A stretch of 43,287 nt of DNA, taken from positions 1 through 43,287 of the forward strand of contig CAJUCZ010000016.1 of the NCBI GenBank assembly GCA_910585375.1. The letters are read 5' to 3'. The translations under genes and the position numbers were made by a program. Origin of the DNA: an uncultured Alphaproteobacteria bacterium (GTDB taxonomy: Bacteria > Pseudomonadota > Alphaproteobacteria > RF32 > CAG-239). The notes beneath the pieces are model-generated. The model was not told where the DNA came from and did no database searches. It saw nothing but the letters and a program-made list of their open reading frames with translations. Positions 33,550-42,355 of the stretch are shown piece after piece. The first letter of the stretch is position 1, and the number at the start of each line of letters is the position of its first letter.

Positions 33550-34791
33550 TTAGCGTAAGGCACAACAGTCACATCTGTTTTTGTTAGTTACTCCGGGCGG
33601 ACAACAGCATTCTCCTACAATATGCTGACCTCTTGAACACTCCGGATGTCCTAAAGTATCGCAAGGATCTCCGGCATTGCAGCATTTTCTGAAGCCGTTG
33701 CAGCCATCAGAGCATAGATGAGTGCCGTTTCTTCCGCAGTTGGATTCGTCTTGAAGTGGAATGCATTCTTTTACACAAGCCCCACCTTGCTGTTTATATC
33801 CGGAGTTACAAGACCACCCTGTATTTATTGTGTGGCTGCCAGAGCAATCGGTGCAGGAAGATGTTGTATATGAACTGTTGCTTGGTTTTGTAGAAACAGT
33901 GTTTTTGCAATCGGCTAAAGTACAGCTTGGCGTATCCGGCGTTGACGGTTCGGTCGGTGTTGTGGTCGTGCAATTATAATAACACCTGTTCCCACAAACC
34001 GTTGTTGTTGAACAAGTTTGTCCGCTTGGCTGAGATGACGAGTATCCTTTGCTTGAACAGGTATCGGTACAGCTCGGTGTATCCGGTTTAGGGTCAGGAT
34101 CAGGGGAATCCGGTATATTTGGGATATCAGGTTCTTCCGGATCGGGCTCTGGTTCTGGTTCCGGTCCGCAGTAGGACGAATCACACCAACATTCGGTACA
34201 AGGTGGCGGTGGAGGAGGCGTGGAACAGGTAACGCATGCCTGTCCGTTAAAGTCATTGTATCCGCCGGACGGAGAAGTTATTTCATCGGCGGAGCAGCTT
34301 GTGTTGCAATCATTGCCGTAACGGCAGACGTAACAGGTTTCGCCGCAGCCGGTAGAGGAATAGTGGTCAAAAACATAAGGGTAAGAGCAGCTGCTGGTAG
34401 ATCCTTCGCGGCAGCGGGTATCGCAGCATTCTTCATATTTTCCGTCACAAATTTCTCCGACGCCGCGGTAGGGCGAAGTACAAATCTTATTATAAGTTGC
34501 CGGACAATAACATTCGGTAATCCAGTCGTCACTGTGCGGACAGGTCTTGTCAAAAATTTTGGGACTTGGGCATTGCGGGTTGTCTAAGGAAAGGTGGTAT
34601 TTAGGATTGGCCGAGCGCTGACAAAGACAATAGTCTTCGCCGCCGCCTTCACAGTCACCGGGGAATATTATCGGTTCTTCTTCAAAGTCGGGAAGGAAAG
34701 TGGTCTTTGCTTGCACTGTTAAAGGCAAGGTAACGGATGCCATAAAGCAATATGTCAAAACGGCAACGGGTCTGTATGTATAATAAACCAT
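33550..34791 (-). CDS. Cysteine-rich secreted protein, FLPD family, copy 3
   Basis: Secreted Cys-rich protein of 413 aa. A signal peptide (VAVLTYCFMASVTLPLTVQA) is followed by KTTFLPDFEEEP, the same FLPD position as in the two proteins at 7425-10058. It holds Cys modules, a Pro-rich block (PPPPPPC), and an acidic Pro linker of PEPEPDPEEPD and PDPDPKPD types. Near the C terminus lies CSDGCNGFRKCC, equal in pattern to CSDGCSGTRKCC of copy 1. The C-terminal CGGGYSGYSI block is absent. GGGAGA seven bases before the ATG and a promoter at 34822-34849 support the start. Function unknown; disulfide-rich surface protein is a guess. Confidence 0.83.
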   Translation of the reverse strand: MVYYTYRPVAVLTYCFMASVTLPLTVQAKTTFLPDFEEEPIIFPGDCEGGGEDYCLCQRSANPKYHLSLDNPQCPSPKIFDKTCPHSDDWITECYCPATYNKICTSPYRGVGEICDGKYEECCDTRCREGSTSSCSYPYVFDHYSSTGCGETCYVCRYGNDCNTSCSADEITSPSGGYNDFNGQACVTCSTPPPPPPCTECWCDSSYCGPEPEPEPDPEEPDIPNIPDSPDPDPKPDTPSCTDTCSSKGYSSSQPSGQTCSTTTVCGNRCYYNCTTTTPTEPSTPDTPSCTLADCKNTVSTKPSNSSYTTSSCTDCSGSHTINTGWSCNSGYKQQGGACVKECIPLQDESNCGRNGTHLCSDGCNGFRKCCNAGDPCDTLGHPECSRGQHIVGECCCPPGVTNKNRCDCCALR

Positions 34792-34821
34792 AATAGTTCT
34801 CCCAAAAGTTCAGATAAAACT

Positions 34822-34849
34822 ATTATAATACGCCTGCTACAAAAGTCAA
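34822..34849 (-). promoter_or_regulatory. Promoter of Cys-rich gene 3
   Basis: On the minus strand, -35 TTGACT (34849-34844), a 16-bp spacer and -10 TATAAT (34827-34822). It leaves a leader of only about 25 nt, so this copy lacks the structured leader of the other two. Confidence 0.85.
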
Positions 34850-34903
34850 TAACAAATGAGAAGTCTTGCCGCTTTTTTGTACTATCAGAAGGTCTTGATG
34901 TAA

Positions 34904-35845
34904 TTATTTTCTTAGCAAAGATGAAATCGTTGGACGTTTAATTAGTTTTTCCGGACGGACAAAACTCGGCATTTCAGGCTTTTTCGCTGCATCGGCAGTT
35001 TCTTTGTCCGGTGCGTTCAACTTTTGTACCTTATCAACGCTTCTGGCCTGATAAAGCCCGTCAAATCCGGGAACTTTGGAATAAAATTCTTCAATCCCCT
35101 CGATTTTTTCTTTTTTGCCGACATAAAACAAGCCATTGGATGTTTGGACGTTAAACATATTCCGGATAATTTTTTTCTGGTATTCTTTTGTAAACATGGA
35201 CAAGACATAACGGCAGAAAATCACGTCAAATTTTTTGGATAATGAAAAATCGTCGAGCAGGTTGTTTTTCTTAAAGCTGACCATAGCCGCAATATCATCG
35301 TTCGCCAGCCAACTGTCTTTTTCATAATGAAAATTGTCAATAATCTTGCGGGCATTCATCCCCATCTGAATCTCAAACTGATTGTAGCTGCCGTTTTTGG
35401 CCTTGACAATAGCCTGTTCCGAAATATCTGTTCCTATAATGTCAATATCCCAGTCCGATACATTCAGCAGCTTATTTTTAATCGAAATGGCAATAGAGTA
35501 CGTTTCCTGACCGGTTGAGCATCCGGCGCTCCAAACCCTGAGCTTTTTCACGCCACGGTTATATTCCCGCAAATAAGGCAGAATATTGTCTTCAAATTGT
35601 CGGAACACACTGTAATCACGATAAAAACTGGTGCCGAGCAGTGTGAGTGATTCGACCAGCTGGCTGATAAAGGATTTCTGTCCGAGACGAACCTCGTCAA
35701 TAAGTTCCTCGACCGCGGCATAACCTTTTTCCCGAACAAAATTGGTGATTTTTTTATCTAAGATAAAATATTCCTCTTCCGAAAAATCCCAGCCGGCATT
35801 TTCCTTAAGAACTTTCAACAGATAGTCAAAATCGTTTTTGTTCAT
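34904..35845 (-). CDS. cheR: CheR-type methyltransferase
   Basis: Chemotaxis-type protein-glutamate methyltransferase of 313 aa, using S-adenosylmethionine. The N-terminal helical domain is followed by TSFYRD (72-77) and the SAM motif RVWSAGCSTGQETYS (103-117). The family pattern is TGEEPYS, so QET replaces EEP; FDVIFCRYVL also differs from the usual CRNVL. The C terminus ends in a basic tail and has no receptor-pentapeptide tether. AAGGA lies in the end of the cheY-like gene, so the two are coupled. No CheA or receptor gene is in the window. Substrate may be other than a standard chemoreceptor. Confidence 0.88.
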   Translation of the reverse strand: MNKNDFDYLLKVLKENAGWDFSEEEYFILDKKITNFVREKGYAAVEELIDEVRLGQKSFISQLVESLTLLGTSFYRDYSVFRQFEDNILPYLREYNRGVKKLRVWSAGCSTGQETYSIAISIKNKLLNVSDWDIDIIGTDISEQAIVKAKNGSYNQFEIQMGMNARKIIDNFHYEKDSWLANDDIAAMVSFKKNNLLDDFSLSKKFDVIFCRYVLSMFTKEYQKKIIRNMFNVQTSNGLFYVGKKEKIEGIEEFYSKVPGFDGLYQARSVDKVQKLNAPDKETADAAKKPEMPSFVRPEKLIKRPTISSLLRK

Positions 35846-35847
35846 GT

Positions 35848-36216
35848 TTATTCCTTAATCATTCCCAGAATTTTAAGTTTGCTGACAATAATTTCCTCGT
35901 CAAACGGTTTCATCAGATAATCGTCAGCACCGCCGTCCAGAGCCTCTCGAATTTTTTCCGGTTCAATCATGGAAGAACAGAAAATAATTCTGGGCTGGCG
36001 GATTTTATACTCGCCTCGGATCTTATATAACACGTCAATCCCGTCAATAATCGGCAGCCGCCAATCCATTACGATCAGAGCCGGCTCTTCTTTTTGGCAA
36101 AGCTCCAACACTTCTTCGCCGTCTTCGGCTTCCAAAACGTCCAGTCCGAGATTTGAAAAAATCTTGGAAAGCACCATCCGGATAATTTTTGAATCGTCAG
36201 CAACAATACACTTCAC
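35848..36216 (-). CDS. CheY-like single-domain response regulator
   Basis: A 122 aa receiver domain without an output domain. The acidic pocket is D7/D8, phospho-acceptor D51 (ALIVMDWRLP), S81 and K103 (MKPF). The start is GTG after AAAGGTGG. It sits between the ChpT-like and cheR genes at 10 and 2 bp. In Alphaproteobacteria such stand-alone receivers take phosphate from ChpT-type phosphotransferases or from CheA. Pairing with the ChpT-like neighbour is the likely use here, but it is inference from order. Confidence 0.92.
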   Translation of the reverse strand: MKCIVADDSKIIRMVLSKIFSNLGLDVLEAEDGEEVLELCQKEEPALIVMDWRLPIIDGIDVLYKIRGEYKIRQPRIIFCSSMIEPEKIREALDGGADDYLMKPFDEEIIVSKLKILGMIKE

Positions 36217-36226
36217 GATACCACCT

Positions 36227-36841
36227 TTAACCCATAACCAAACCTAATACGCCGTCTTCAATAAACGCCAAATTATAACCGGCAAAGTTTAAAATTTTCT
36301 TTAAGTAAAACGCCGGCGCAAACTGAGCGGAAACTTCGCAGTCCTTACCCTCGCAGATATTTTTCAATGTGGCTGTTTTTTCTTTTGACGGTTCGGCATC
36401 ACTGTGTGAACCGATGTATAATTTGCCGTTTCTTTCTTCTGCCTTAATCCATCCGCCTTTAATAATTGTATCGGCCAAAACCATAATGCCGACCATTGCC
36501 GGACGGGAGAATTTCGGATTCTGAACGGCCAGTTGCAACTCTATCGGAAAATTCCGGTTGCCGAGTGTTGCCAGATACTCCTCCGTTGTTTTTTTGACCA
36601 GCGGCATATTTTCCAGATTGGCGTTTTCCAGCCCGAAAGCCATGCGAAAAAACTTTTGCCTTGCCGAAAGAACGGATGAACTGACCTTTAAGATAGACTT
36701 AATGTCATCCAGAAAATCCATGTCGCCTTCTTCCAACAATTCTACGGCATTGGCCACAGCCCCGATGTTTCCGATCAAATCATGGCTGATTCGGGTACAG
36801 ATAAGTTCGGCAATCAATGTATCGTTAATATCGTTGTTCAT
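36227..36841 (-). CDS. ChpT-like histidine phosphotransferase (DUF2328)
   Basis: A 204 aa protein. The N terminus, ELICTRISHDLIGNIGAVANA, matches the ChpT signature (LxxRxxHDLxxPxGAxxNGxELLxE type) with phospho-accepting H20 in an ISHDL block. A degenerate kinase-like ATPase domain fills the C-terminal half without clear N and G boxes, as in ChpT. ChpT relays phosphate from CckA to CtrA and CpdR in Caulobacter. Next to a CheY-like receiver and CheR, this may be a paralogue with its own targets. Whether it is the sole ChpT of the genome cannot be told here. AGAGGAA precedes the ATG. Confidence 0.82.
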   Translation of the reverse strand: MNNDINDTLIAELICTRISHDLIGNIGAVANAVELLEEGDMDFLDDIKSILKVSSSVLSARQKFFRMAFGLENANLENMPLVKKTTEEYLATLGNRNFPIELQLAVQNPKFSRPAMVGIMVLADTIIKGGWIKAEERNGKLYIGSHSDAEPSKEKTATLKNICEGKDCEVSAQFAPAFYLKKILNFAGYNLAFIEDGVLGLVMG

Positions 36842-36852
36842 CTTTTCCTCTG

Positions 36853-38067
36853 TTAAAAATTGTACAAATCCGTGTTCATATAACGCTGGTCTTCGCGGGA
36901 CATTCTGGTAAAGTCCAGTTCCCGCAGCATCGGATCTTCCAGCAGCAAATAACCGGAAGAAGCCTGCAGATAAGGCTTTGTGCCGCCCATTCCCCAGATA
37001 ACCTCATCCTTGTTGTCGGGCGTGCCGTATTTTTGATTGACCTTTTTCCAAAAGTCATAAATTTTGATGTTGCGGAGATAAATGGCCTTCGGGCTGTTGC
37101 CGGTAATGGTCTGCGACATGCTTTTATAAGTAATTTTATAAACTTTGTTGCGCGTAAAGTTGCTGGTAAAATGCACGCTGATATGTTCTTTGGTGTCAAA
37201 TTTGCTGAACTTCAGCGTATCGGTGTATCTGTGCCCGTCTTTTTTGGCCGTTTCGGCCACGCAGTTAGCCAGCCGCTCATACCCGACCACACCGCTGTTG
37301 CGGCATTTCTCTTCATTGCGCCAACGGATAAAGTTCGGAATTTCAAATTTTTCATGGACTTTCTGAAAACCGCGGTTCTGCATAATCCGCTCCACCTGTT
37401 CCTTTGACATTCTGAGCATCACGCCGGAAATGTCAAAAACAGAAGCGTTTGAGCGTTTGTTCTGAGTTTTGGCCGAAGTCTGCATCAACTCTTTCAGGCC
37501 GGCATCGCTGTTATTTTTCTTTTCGGCGGAAGTTGAAAGCTCTTCCGCAGCTTTTTCGGTAATCTTGCCGATCCAGGTCTTTTCCACGGCAGTGGGCAAA
37601 CTTGGAGTTAAATCAATCTTTTGGGCGGCGTCTTTATCGGCAATGGCATCAACCAGGCCTTGCGATGTATCGGGCAGAGTCTGCAGTTCGCTCTGCGGTG
37701 CCGGCGCTTTTATTTTGGAAAGTGCTGCCGGTTTGTCCTGCGGCAGTTGGATTCTCGGAGCAATGGCTCCGTCTTCCTGAATCTCAACATCATCATCGGG
37801 AAAATCAAGGTCGGATTCGTCCATTAGCTTTGGTTGCGGCTGAGCAGACGGAACAGGCGTCTGCAAAGGCTGCGTCTGCCGCCGGCGAGCCTTGATTTGT
37901 TGCAGGGCATCGCCCTTAACATCATCTTTTGACGGCGGTTTAATCTGAAAAGCGGCGGCTTCGGCTTCTTTTTCGCCGGAGAACATCATCGGGTCAAAAG
38001 ACACGTCGGCACGGGCTTCTGCCGCCAGCAGCCCTGCAAATGCAAATATAAGTGCCAGATGTTTCAT
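36853..38067 (-). CDS. Exported protein of unknown function upstream of the chpT-cheY-cheR genes
   Basis: A 404 aa secreted protein. A signal peptide (MKHLALIFAFAGLLAAEARA, cut before DVSF) is followed by a long Pro/Gln/Asp-rich linker (about 30-190). A folded C-terminal domain begins at about residue 215 with the segment GVMLRMSKEQVERIMQNRGF, which recalls the start of SmpA/BamE-type domains (G-x-S-x-x-x-V-x-x-x-L-G), but this is only a similarity of pattern. It contains a pair of cysteines (EEKC, ANCVAE). The start at 38067 is chosen for the signal peptide and AAGG upstream. First gene of a tight four-gene unit. Confidence 0.75.
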   Translation of the reverse strand: MKHLALIFAFAGLLAAEARADVSFDPMMFSGEKEAEAAAFQIKPPSKDDVKGDALQQIKARRRQTQPLQTPVPSAQPQPKLMDESDLDFPDDDVEIQEDGAIAPRIQLPQDKPAALSKIKAPAPQSELQTLPDTSQGLVDAIADKDAAQKIDLTPSLPTAVEKTWIGKITEKAAEELSTSAEKKNNSDAGLKELMQTSAKTQNKRSNASVFDISGVMLRMSKEQVERIMQNRGFQKVHEKFEIPNFIRWRNEEKCRNSGVVGYERLANCVAETAKKDGHRYTDTLKFSKFDTKEHISVHFTSNFTRNKVYKITYKSMSQTITGNSPKAIYLRNIKIYDFWKKVNQKYGTPDNKDEVIWGMGGTKPYLQASSGYLLLEDPMLRELDFTRMSREDQRYMNTDLYNF

Positions 38068-38215
38068 ATAACCTTGTTCCCGAATATCTTTATAACAAAC
38101 CAAACTTTATACCCTTTTTTAGCGGTTATCAATTTATAAGCAACATTTATTAAGAAATCTATTTGATTTTGTGAATAAATGAGTGTATTTTAACCAAACT
38201 TACAAGGAAACGAGG

Positions 38216-39568
38216 ATGGAAAAAAATACCGTACATATTATCGGCGCCGGACTTGCCGGTTCAGAGGCTGCCTGGCAGCTGGCTTCTCGCGGGATAAAAG
38301 TGATTCTCCATGAGATGAAGCCGCAAAAATATTCTCCGGCGCACAAAAACCCCGGCTGTGCCGAACTTGTCTGCTCCAATTCGCTGCGTTCGGATGATTG
38401 TGAACATAACGCCGTTGGGCTGATGCATCAGGAAATGCGTCTGGCCGGCTCTCTGATTATGCAATGCGCCGACGCCTCGAAAGTTCCTGCCGGCGGAGCT
38501 CTGGCTGTTGACCGCGATGCATTTTCGGCACTTGTGACGGAAAAGTTAAAGTCTCATCCGCTGATAGAATTTGTGCATGAAGAAGTCACGGCTCTGCCGC
38601 CGGCGGACTGGGGTGAGGTCATTGTTGCTTCCGGCCCGTTGACGGGCGATTCCCTGATTGCGGATATCTTAAAGCATATCGGCAACGGCTCGCTGTCTTT
38701 TTATGATGCCATTGCGCCGGTAATTTATAAGGAAAGCATAGATTTTTCGAAGGCTTGGTATCAGTCGCGCTATGACAAGGGCGACAAGTTTGACTACATC
38801 AACTGCCCGCTGGACAAAGAACAGTATTACCGCTTTGTCGAAGAGTTGAAAACTGCCGAGCAGGTAAGCTTTCATGAATGGGAAAATGCATCGTTTTTTG
38901 AGGGCTGTCTGCCGATTGAGGTGATGGCGGCGCGCGGGGAAGATACCCTGTTGTACGGTCCGATGAAGCCTGTCGGACTGACCAATCCGAATGCTGCATC
39001 CAAGCCTTATGCCGTTGTCCAGCTGCGGCAGGATAACAAAGAGGACACGCTGCGCAACATGGTCGGTTTTCAGACCAAGCTCAAATACGGGGAACAGCAG
39101 CGGATTTTCCGTACGATTCCCGGCTTGGAAAATGCTGAGTTTGCCCGTCTGGGCGGCATTCATAAGAATACATTTATCAAAAGTCCCGAGCTTCTGGATG
39201 GCTTTTTGTGCCTCAAAACCCTGCCGCACATCCGCTTTGCCGGACAGATTACCGGCAGCGAAGGCTACATCGAAAACGCCTGCACCGGATATTTGGCCGG
39301 TTACTTCGCCGCTTGCCGGCTGCGGGGCACAGCCCCTGTTTTGCCGCCGCGAACCACGGCTTTTGGCGCCATGCTGGCACATCTGACGGATGACACCAAT
39401 TCGGAAGATTATCAGCCGATGAACATTAATTTCGGCATTTTTCCGACTATTTCGGGAGAAATGACGGCCAACGGCAAATTCCGCAAGCTCAAAGGGCTGG
39501 ACCGCAAAAAAGCTTATACGCGGCGGGCACTGGCAGACATCGTTCCATGGCTGGAGGTCATAAAATGA
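38216..39568 (+). CDS. trmFO: Folate-dependent tRNA (uracil-54-C5)-methyltransferase TrmFO
   Basis: FAD and methylenetetrahydrofolate-dependent enzyme of 450 aa that makes ribothymidine at position 54 of tRNA. The N terminus VHIIGAGLAGSEAA is the FAD-binding motif (G10-x-G12-x2-G15). Family segments follow: CAELVCSNSLRSDD, ASGPLTGDSL, and near the end TGSEGYIENACTGYLAGYFA and NINFGIFPTI. TrmFO occurs in Gram-positive bacteria and in some Alphaproteobacteria in place of TrmA. AAGGA seven bases upstream sets the start. It overlaps hpnC by ATGA, an unexpected pairing of tRNA modification with hopanoid precursor synthesis. Confidence 0.96.
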   Translation: MEKNTVHIIGAGLAGSEAAWQLASRGIKVILHEMKPQKYSPAHKNPGCAELVCSNSLRSDDCEHNAVGLMHQEMRLAGSLIMQCADASKVPAGGALAVDRDAFSALVTEKLKSHPLIEFVHEEVTALPPADWGEVIVASGPLTGDSLIADILKHIGNGSLSFYDAIAPVIYKESIDFSKAWYQSRYDKGDKFDYINCPLDKEQYYRFVEELKTAEQVSFHEWENASFFEGCLPIEVMAARGEDTLLYGPMKPVGLTNPNAASKPYAVVQLRQDNKEDTLRNMVGFQTKLKYGEQQRIFRTIPGLENAEFARLGGIHKNTFIKSPELLDGFLCLKTLPHIRFAGQITGSEGYIENACTGYLAGYFAACRLRGTAPVLPPRTTAFGAMLAHLTDDTNSEDYQPMNINFGIFPTISGEMTANGKFRKLKGLDRKKAYTRRALADIVPWLEVIK

Positions 39569-40422
39569 AAAAACGTTCCAAACAGCAAAAAGACGAGAAC
39601 TTTCCGGTTGCCGGATTATTGATAAAATCCTCGCTTCGCCCGTTGGTTAATGCCTATTATCGCGCTGCCCGCTATTGCGATGACATTGCCGATGCGCCGG
39701 ATTTGTCCGCCCGCCAAAAACTTGCCAAACTCAGCGAGGCGGAAGACATTTTTCTCGGGTATCAGAAAGAGGTGCCGGATGAACTTTTGTTCTTGTCAGG
39801 ACTGCGCCGGATTTTTTGTGACGAACTGCTGGATACATCGCTTTTTACGGACTTGTTGACGGCTTTTCGTCAGGACAGCCGCGGCCATACTTATGAGACC
39901 TGGGAGCAGCTTCTGGAATACTGCCGCTATTCGGCCGCACCGGTCGGGCGTTTTATGCTGGCTGTTCATGATGAAAACCTTTCGACTTACATGCCTTCCG
40001 GCGTTTTGTGCACGGTCTTGCAGATTGCCAACCACATTCAGGATATCAAATATGACTTGCTTGTTCAAAACCGCATATATCTGCCGGCGGAACTGTTGCA
40101 AAAATATCAGGTTTCAACAGAAGACCTGCGGCAGGACAAGTCTTCTCCCGAGCTGAAAAAGTTGATTGCCGAAATCATTTCACGCCTGCAAAAAATGCTC
40201 AAAGATGCGGCGCTGTTACCGGCCATCACCCGCAGTCTGCGCCTGAGAATGCAAATTTGCGTTATCCTTTCCTTAACCAATATCATGCTAAAAAAGCTAA
40301 ACAAGAAGGATGTCTTGCAAAAAAACGTCAAACTGTCTAAAATAGACTGGATGCGTGCGGTAATCGGCGGTGTTTTTTGTGCCCTGTTTACCAAAACAAA
40401 AATATCAAGGACTGCTATATGA
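39565..40422 (+). CDS. hpnC: Squalene-synthesis protein HpnC
   Basis: First or partner enzyme of the HpnCDE route from farnesyl diphosphate to squalene, acting on presqualene diphosphate to give hydroxysqualene. The trans-prenyltransferase fold (phytoene/squalene synthase type) has its first Asp-rich motif D39-D40-I-A-D43 and the second at QDIKYD (after NHI). 285 aa, typical for HpnC. It starts inside the trmFO stop (ATGA), with GGAGG seven bases upstream. HpnC is told from HpnD by the ENFPVA start and by gene order. Confidence 0.9.
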   Translation: MKKRSKQQKDENFPVAGLLIKSSLRPLVNAYYRAARYCDDIADAPDLSARQKLAKLSEAEDIFLGYQKEVPDELLFLSGLRRIFCDELLDTSLFTDLLTAFRQDSRGHTYETWEQLLEYCRYSAAPVGRFMLAVHDENLSTYMPSGVLCTVLQIANHIQDIKYDLLVQNRIYLPAELLQKYQVSTEDLRQDKSSPELKKLIAEIISRLQKMLKDAALLPAITRSLRLRMQICVILSLTNIMLKKLNKKDVLQKNVKLSKIDWMRAVIGGVFCALFTKTKISRTAI

Positions 40423-41252
40423 ACAATATCAAACAGATTGTAAAAAAGTCAGGCACCTCTTTTTTTTGGAGCATGAGGTTTCTGCCGGCGGCGCAGCGCA
40501 ACGCCATGTATACGATTTATGCTTTTTGCCGCCATATTGACGATATTGTCGACGGCGATTCTCCGATGGCCGAGAAGATAGATTTGCTGCAAGCCTGGCG
40601 CGAAGAAATGGACAATATCTTTGACAAGAAAGTCCCGACCACCGAAATCGGCCGCAAAATTTATAAAAACTGTATGCGCTTTAAGCTGCCGAAAGAAGAA
40701 TTTCTGCACCTGATTGACAGTATCGGCATGGATGTTCCCAATCCGGTTCAGGCGCCGGATTTGAACAAGTTTTACCGCTACTGCCGCGGCGTTGCCGGAG
40801 TTCCCGGAAGCCTGACCCTGCGGATTCTCGGCTGCAAGGACGAGCAGGTTATCAATGACCTTGCCACCTCTCTGGGCAATGCGCTGCAAATTACCAATAT
40901 CTTGCGTGACGTTAAGGAAGACGCCCTCAACAACCGCCTGTACATCCCCAGAGAATATCTGGAAAAAGCGCAAATAACGGTGACTGACCCGATGAGCGTC
41001 GTCGTGGATAAAAATCTGGTGGTTGCCCGCGAGGAACTGGCGCGTCAGGCCAAAGACAACTATGCCAAAGCCGACAGGCTGATTCCGCAGCTGGATAAAA
41101 AAATCAGCCGCCATGTCCGTATGATAGAAAGTATCTACCGCCGCTATTTTGATATGATGGAAAACCGCGGCTGGGAAGTCATCTCTCCGAAGCCGTCGCT
41201 CGGCAAGTTCAAAAAACTGTCACTGGCTTTGCGGGCTTATTTCAAAAAATGA
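40419..41252 (+). CDS. hpnD: Presqualene diphosphate synthase HpnD
   Basis: Joins two farnesyl diphosphates to presqualene diphosphate. The phytoene-synthase-type motifs are clear: AFCRHIDDIVD (D41-D42-I-V-D45), YRYCRGVAGVPG, and ALQITNILRDVKEDALNNRL with the second Asp-rich motif. 277 aa, standard length. The start at 40419 overlaps the hpnC stop by ATGA. Membrane-associated. It also recalls phytoene synthase, but the HpnC-D-E order fixes the assignment. Confidence 0.93.
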   Translation: MNNIKQIVKKSGTSFFWSMRFLPAAQRNAMYTIYAFCRHIDDIVDGDSPMAEKIDLLQAWREEMDNIFDKKVPTTEIGRKIYKNCMRFKLPKEEFLHLIDSIGMDVPNPVQAPDLNKFYRYCRGVAGVPGSLTLRILGCKDEQVINDLATSLGNALQITNILRDVKEDALNNRLYIPREYLEKAQITVTDPMSVVVDKNLVVAREELARQAKDNYAKADRLIPQLDKKISRHVRMIESIYRRYFDMMENRGWEVISPKPSLGKFKKLSLALRAYFKK

Positions 41253-42319
41253 GGCGAAACGAGGTACAAAAAGTTCATATCCTCGGCGGCGGCATTGCCG
41301 GGCTGGCCTGCGCCTATTATCTCAAACAAAAATCCCCGCACATAAAAACAATCGTTTATGAAGCTGCACCGCATGCCGGCGGTCGGGCTTTCAGCCGGTA
41401 TGACAAAGAATGGAACACTGAACTGGACAACGCCGCGCACGGCATTCTCGGTGCCAACCGTGAAGTCCGGCGTTTTTATCGCGGGAGGGAAAAGGTCTGC
41501 CGGATTCCTTTTTATGATTTTGCCGAACAAAAGTTAAGTTATAATCCGCTGCGTTTTGTCCGCCATATTTTGCTTTCGTTGTTTAATACCGCTGCGGAAA
41601 AAATTGACCGGCACAGCTTGTGGACGGTTGCGGCGGCGTTGTTCCCGTATACGCCGCTCCAAACCCGTCTGTTTTATTCCGGTAACAATCTGACGCCGGA
41701 TTTGGTGGATTCTTTTCTGCCGTTTATTGACGAGCTGAAAACCGGCTGGCGGCTGAAACGGGCGGAGGGAAAAGACAGGATTGAAAAACTGGTTTTTAAT
41801 CAGGGAGAAATTACGGTCGGTTCAGATGAAAAAGTTATTTCGGCGCTGGATTCCCGAGCTTATCATAAAATTTTCGGCGGCGAGATTTTTGAGTATAACC
41901 GCATTGTCAACGTTTTTTACCATGTCAGCACCTGCCTGTGGCTGCCGGGGGAAAAAGGCGTGCTGGGACTGGTGAATGCTCAGGCCGACTGGGCTTTTGT
42001 GAACAAAAACACACTGGCGGTTACAATCAGTAATTTTCAGGGCAAAATCAGCAATAAAGAAGAGTTTGCCCGCCGGATATGGCTGGAAATCAATGCCTTG
42101 CGCAACCAGACGCCGTTTTTTCTGCCGGCTTATCGGGTCAGGGATTATAAATTTGCTACGATTGCACAGGATAAAAAAAATAATGCCAAACGCCCGCGAA
42201 ATTGCCGAACCGAATATGCCAATATGATGTTGGCCGGAGACTGGACATTGAAAAATTATCCCTGCTGTCTGAACGGTGCGGTCCTCTCCGCCCGCCGTGC
42301 GGTTAAAGCTGTTTTGTAA
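41249..42319 (+). CDS. hpnE: Hydroxysqualene dehydroxylase HpnE (short)
   Basis: FAD-dependent amine-oxidase-type enzyme that reduces hydroxysqualene to squalene. The N terminus KVHILGGGIAGLACAYYLK is the dinucleotide-binding motif, followed by APHAGGRAFS. The C-terminal LAGDWTLKNYPCCLNGAVLSARRAV matches the family FAD-closing motif. It is 356 aa, shorter than usual HpnE (about 410-440), the loss lying in the substrate domain in the middle. No frameshift is visible. It starts in the hpnD stop codon (ATGA). No squalene-hopene cyclase is in the window. Confidence 0.88.
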   Translation: MRRNEVQKVHILGGGIAGLACAYYLKQKSPHIKTIVYEAAPHAGGRAFSRYDKEWNTELDNAAHGILGANREVRRFYRGREKVCRIPFYDFAEQKLSYNPLRFVRHILLSLFNTAAEKIDRHSLWTVAAALFPYTPLQTRLFYSGNNLTPDLVDSFLPFIDELKTGWRLKRAEGKDRIEKLVFNQGEITVGSDEKVISALDSRAYHKIFGGEIFEYNRIVNVFYHVSTCLWLPGEKGVLGLVNAQADWAFVNKNTLAVTISNFQGKISNKEEFARRIWLEINALRNQTPFFLPAYRVRDYKFATIAQDKKNNAKRPRNCRTEYANMMLAGDWTLKNYPCCLNGAVLSARRAVKAVL

Positions 42320-42327
42320 ATTATTTC

Positions 42328-42355
42328 TTGCAAATTTCTGGTAATACTTTATGAT
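42328..42355 (+). promoter_or_regulatory. Promoter of repeated element copy B
   Basis: -35 TTGCAA (42328-42333), a 16-bp spacer and -10 TATGAT (42350-42355), matching copy A in -35 and spacing. Confidence 0.7.
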
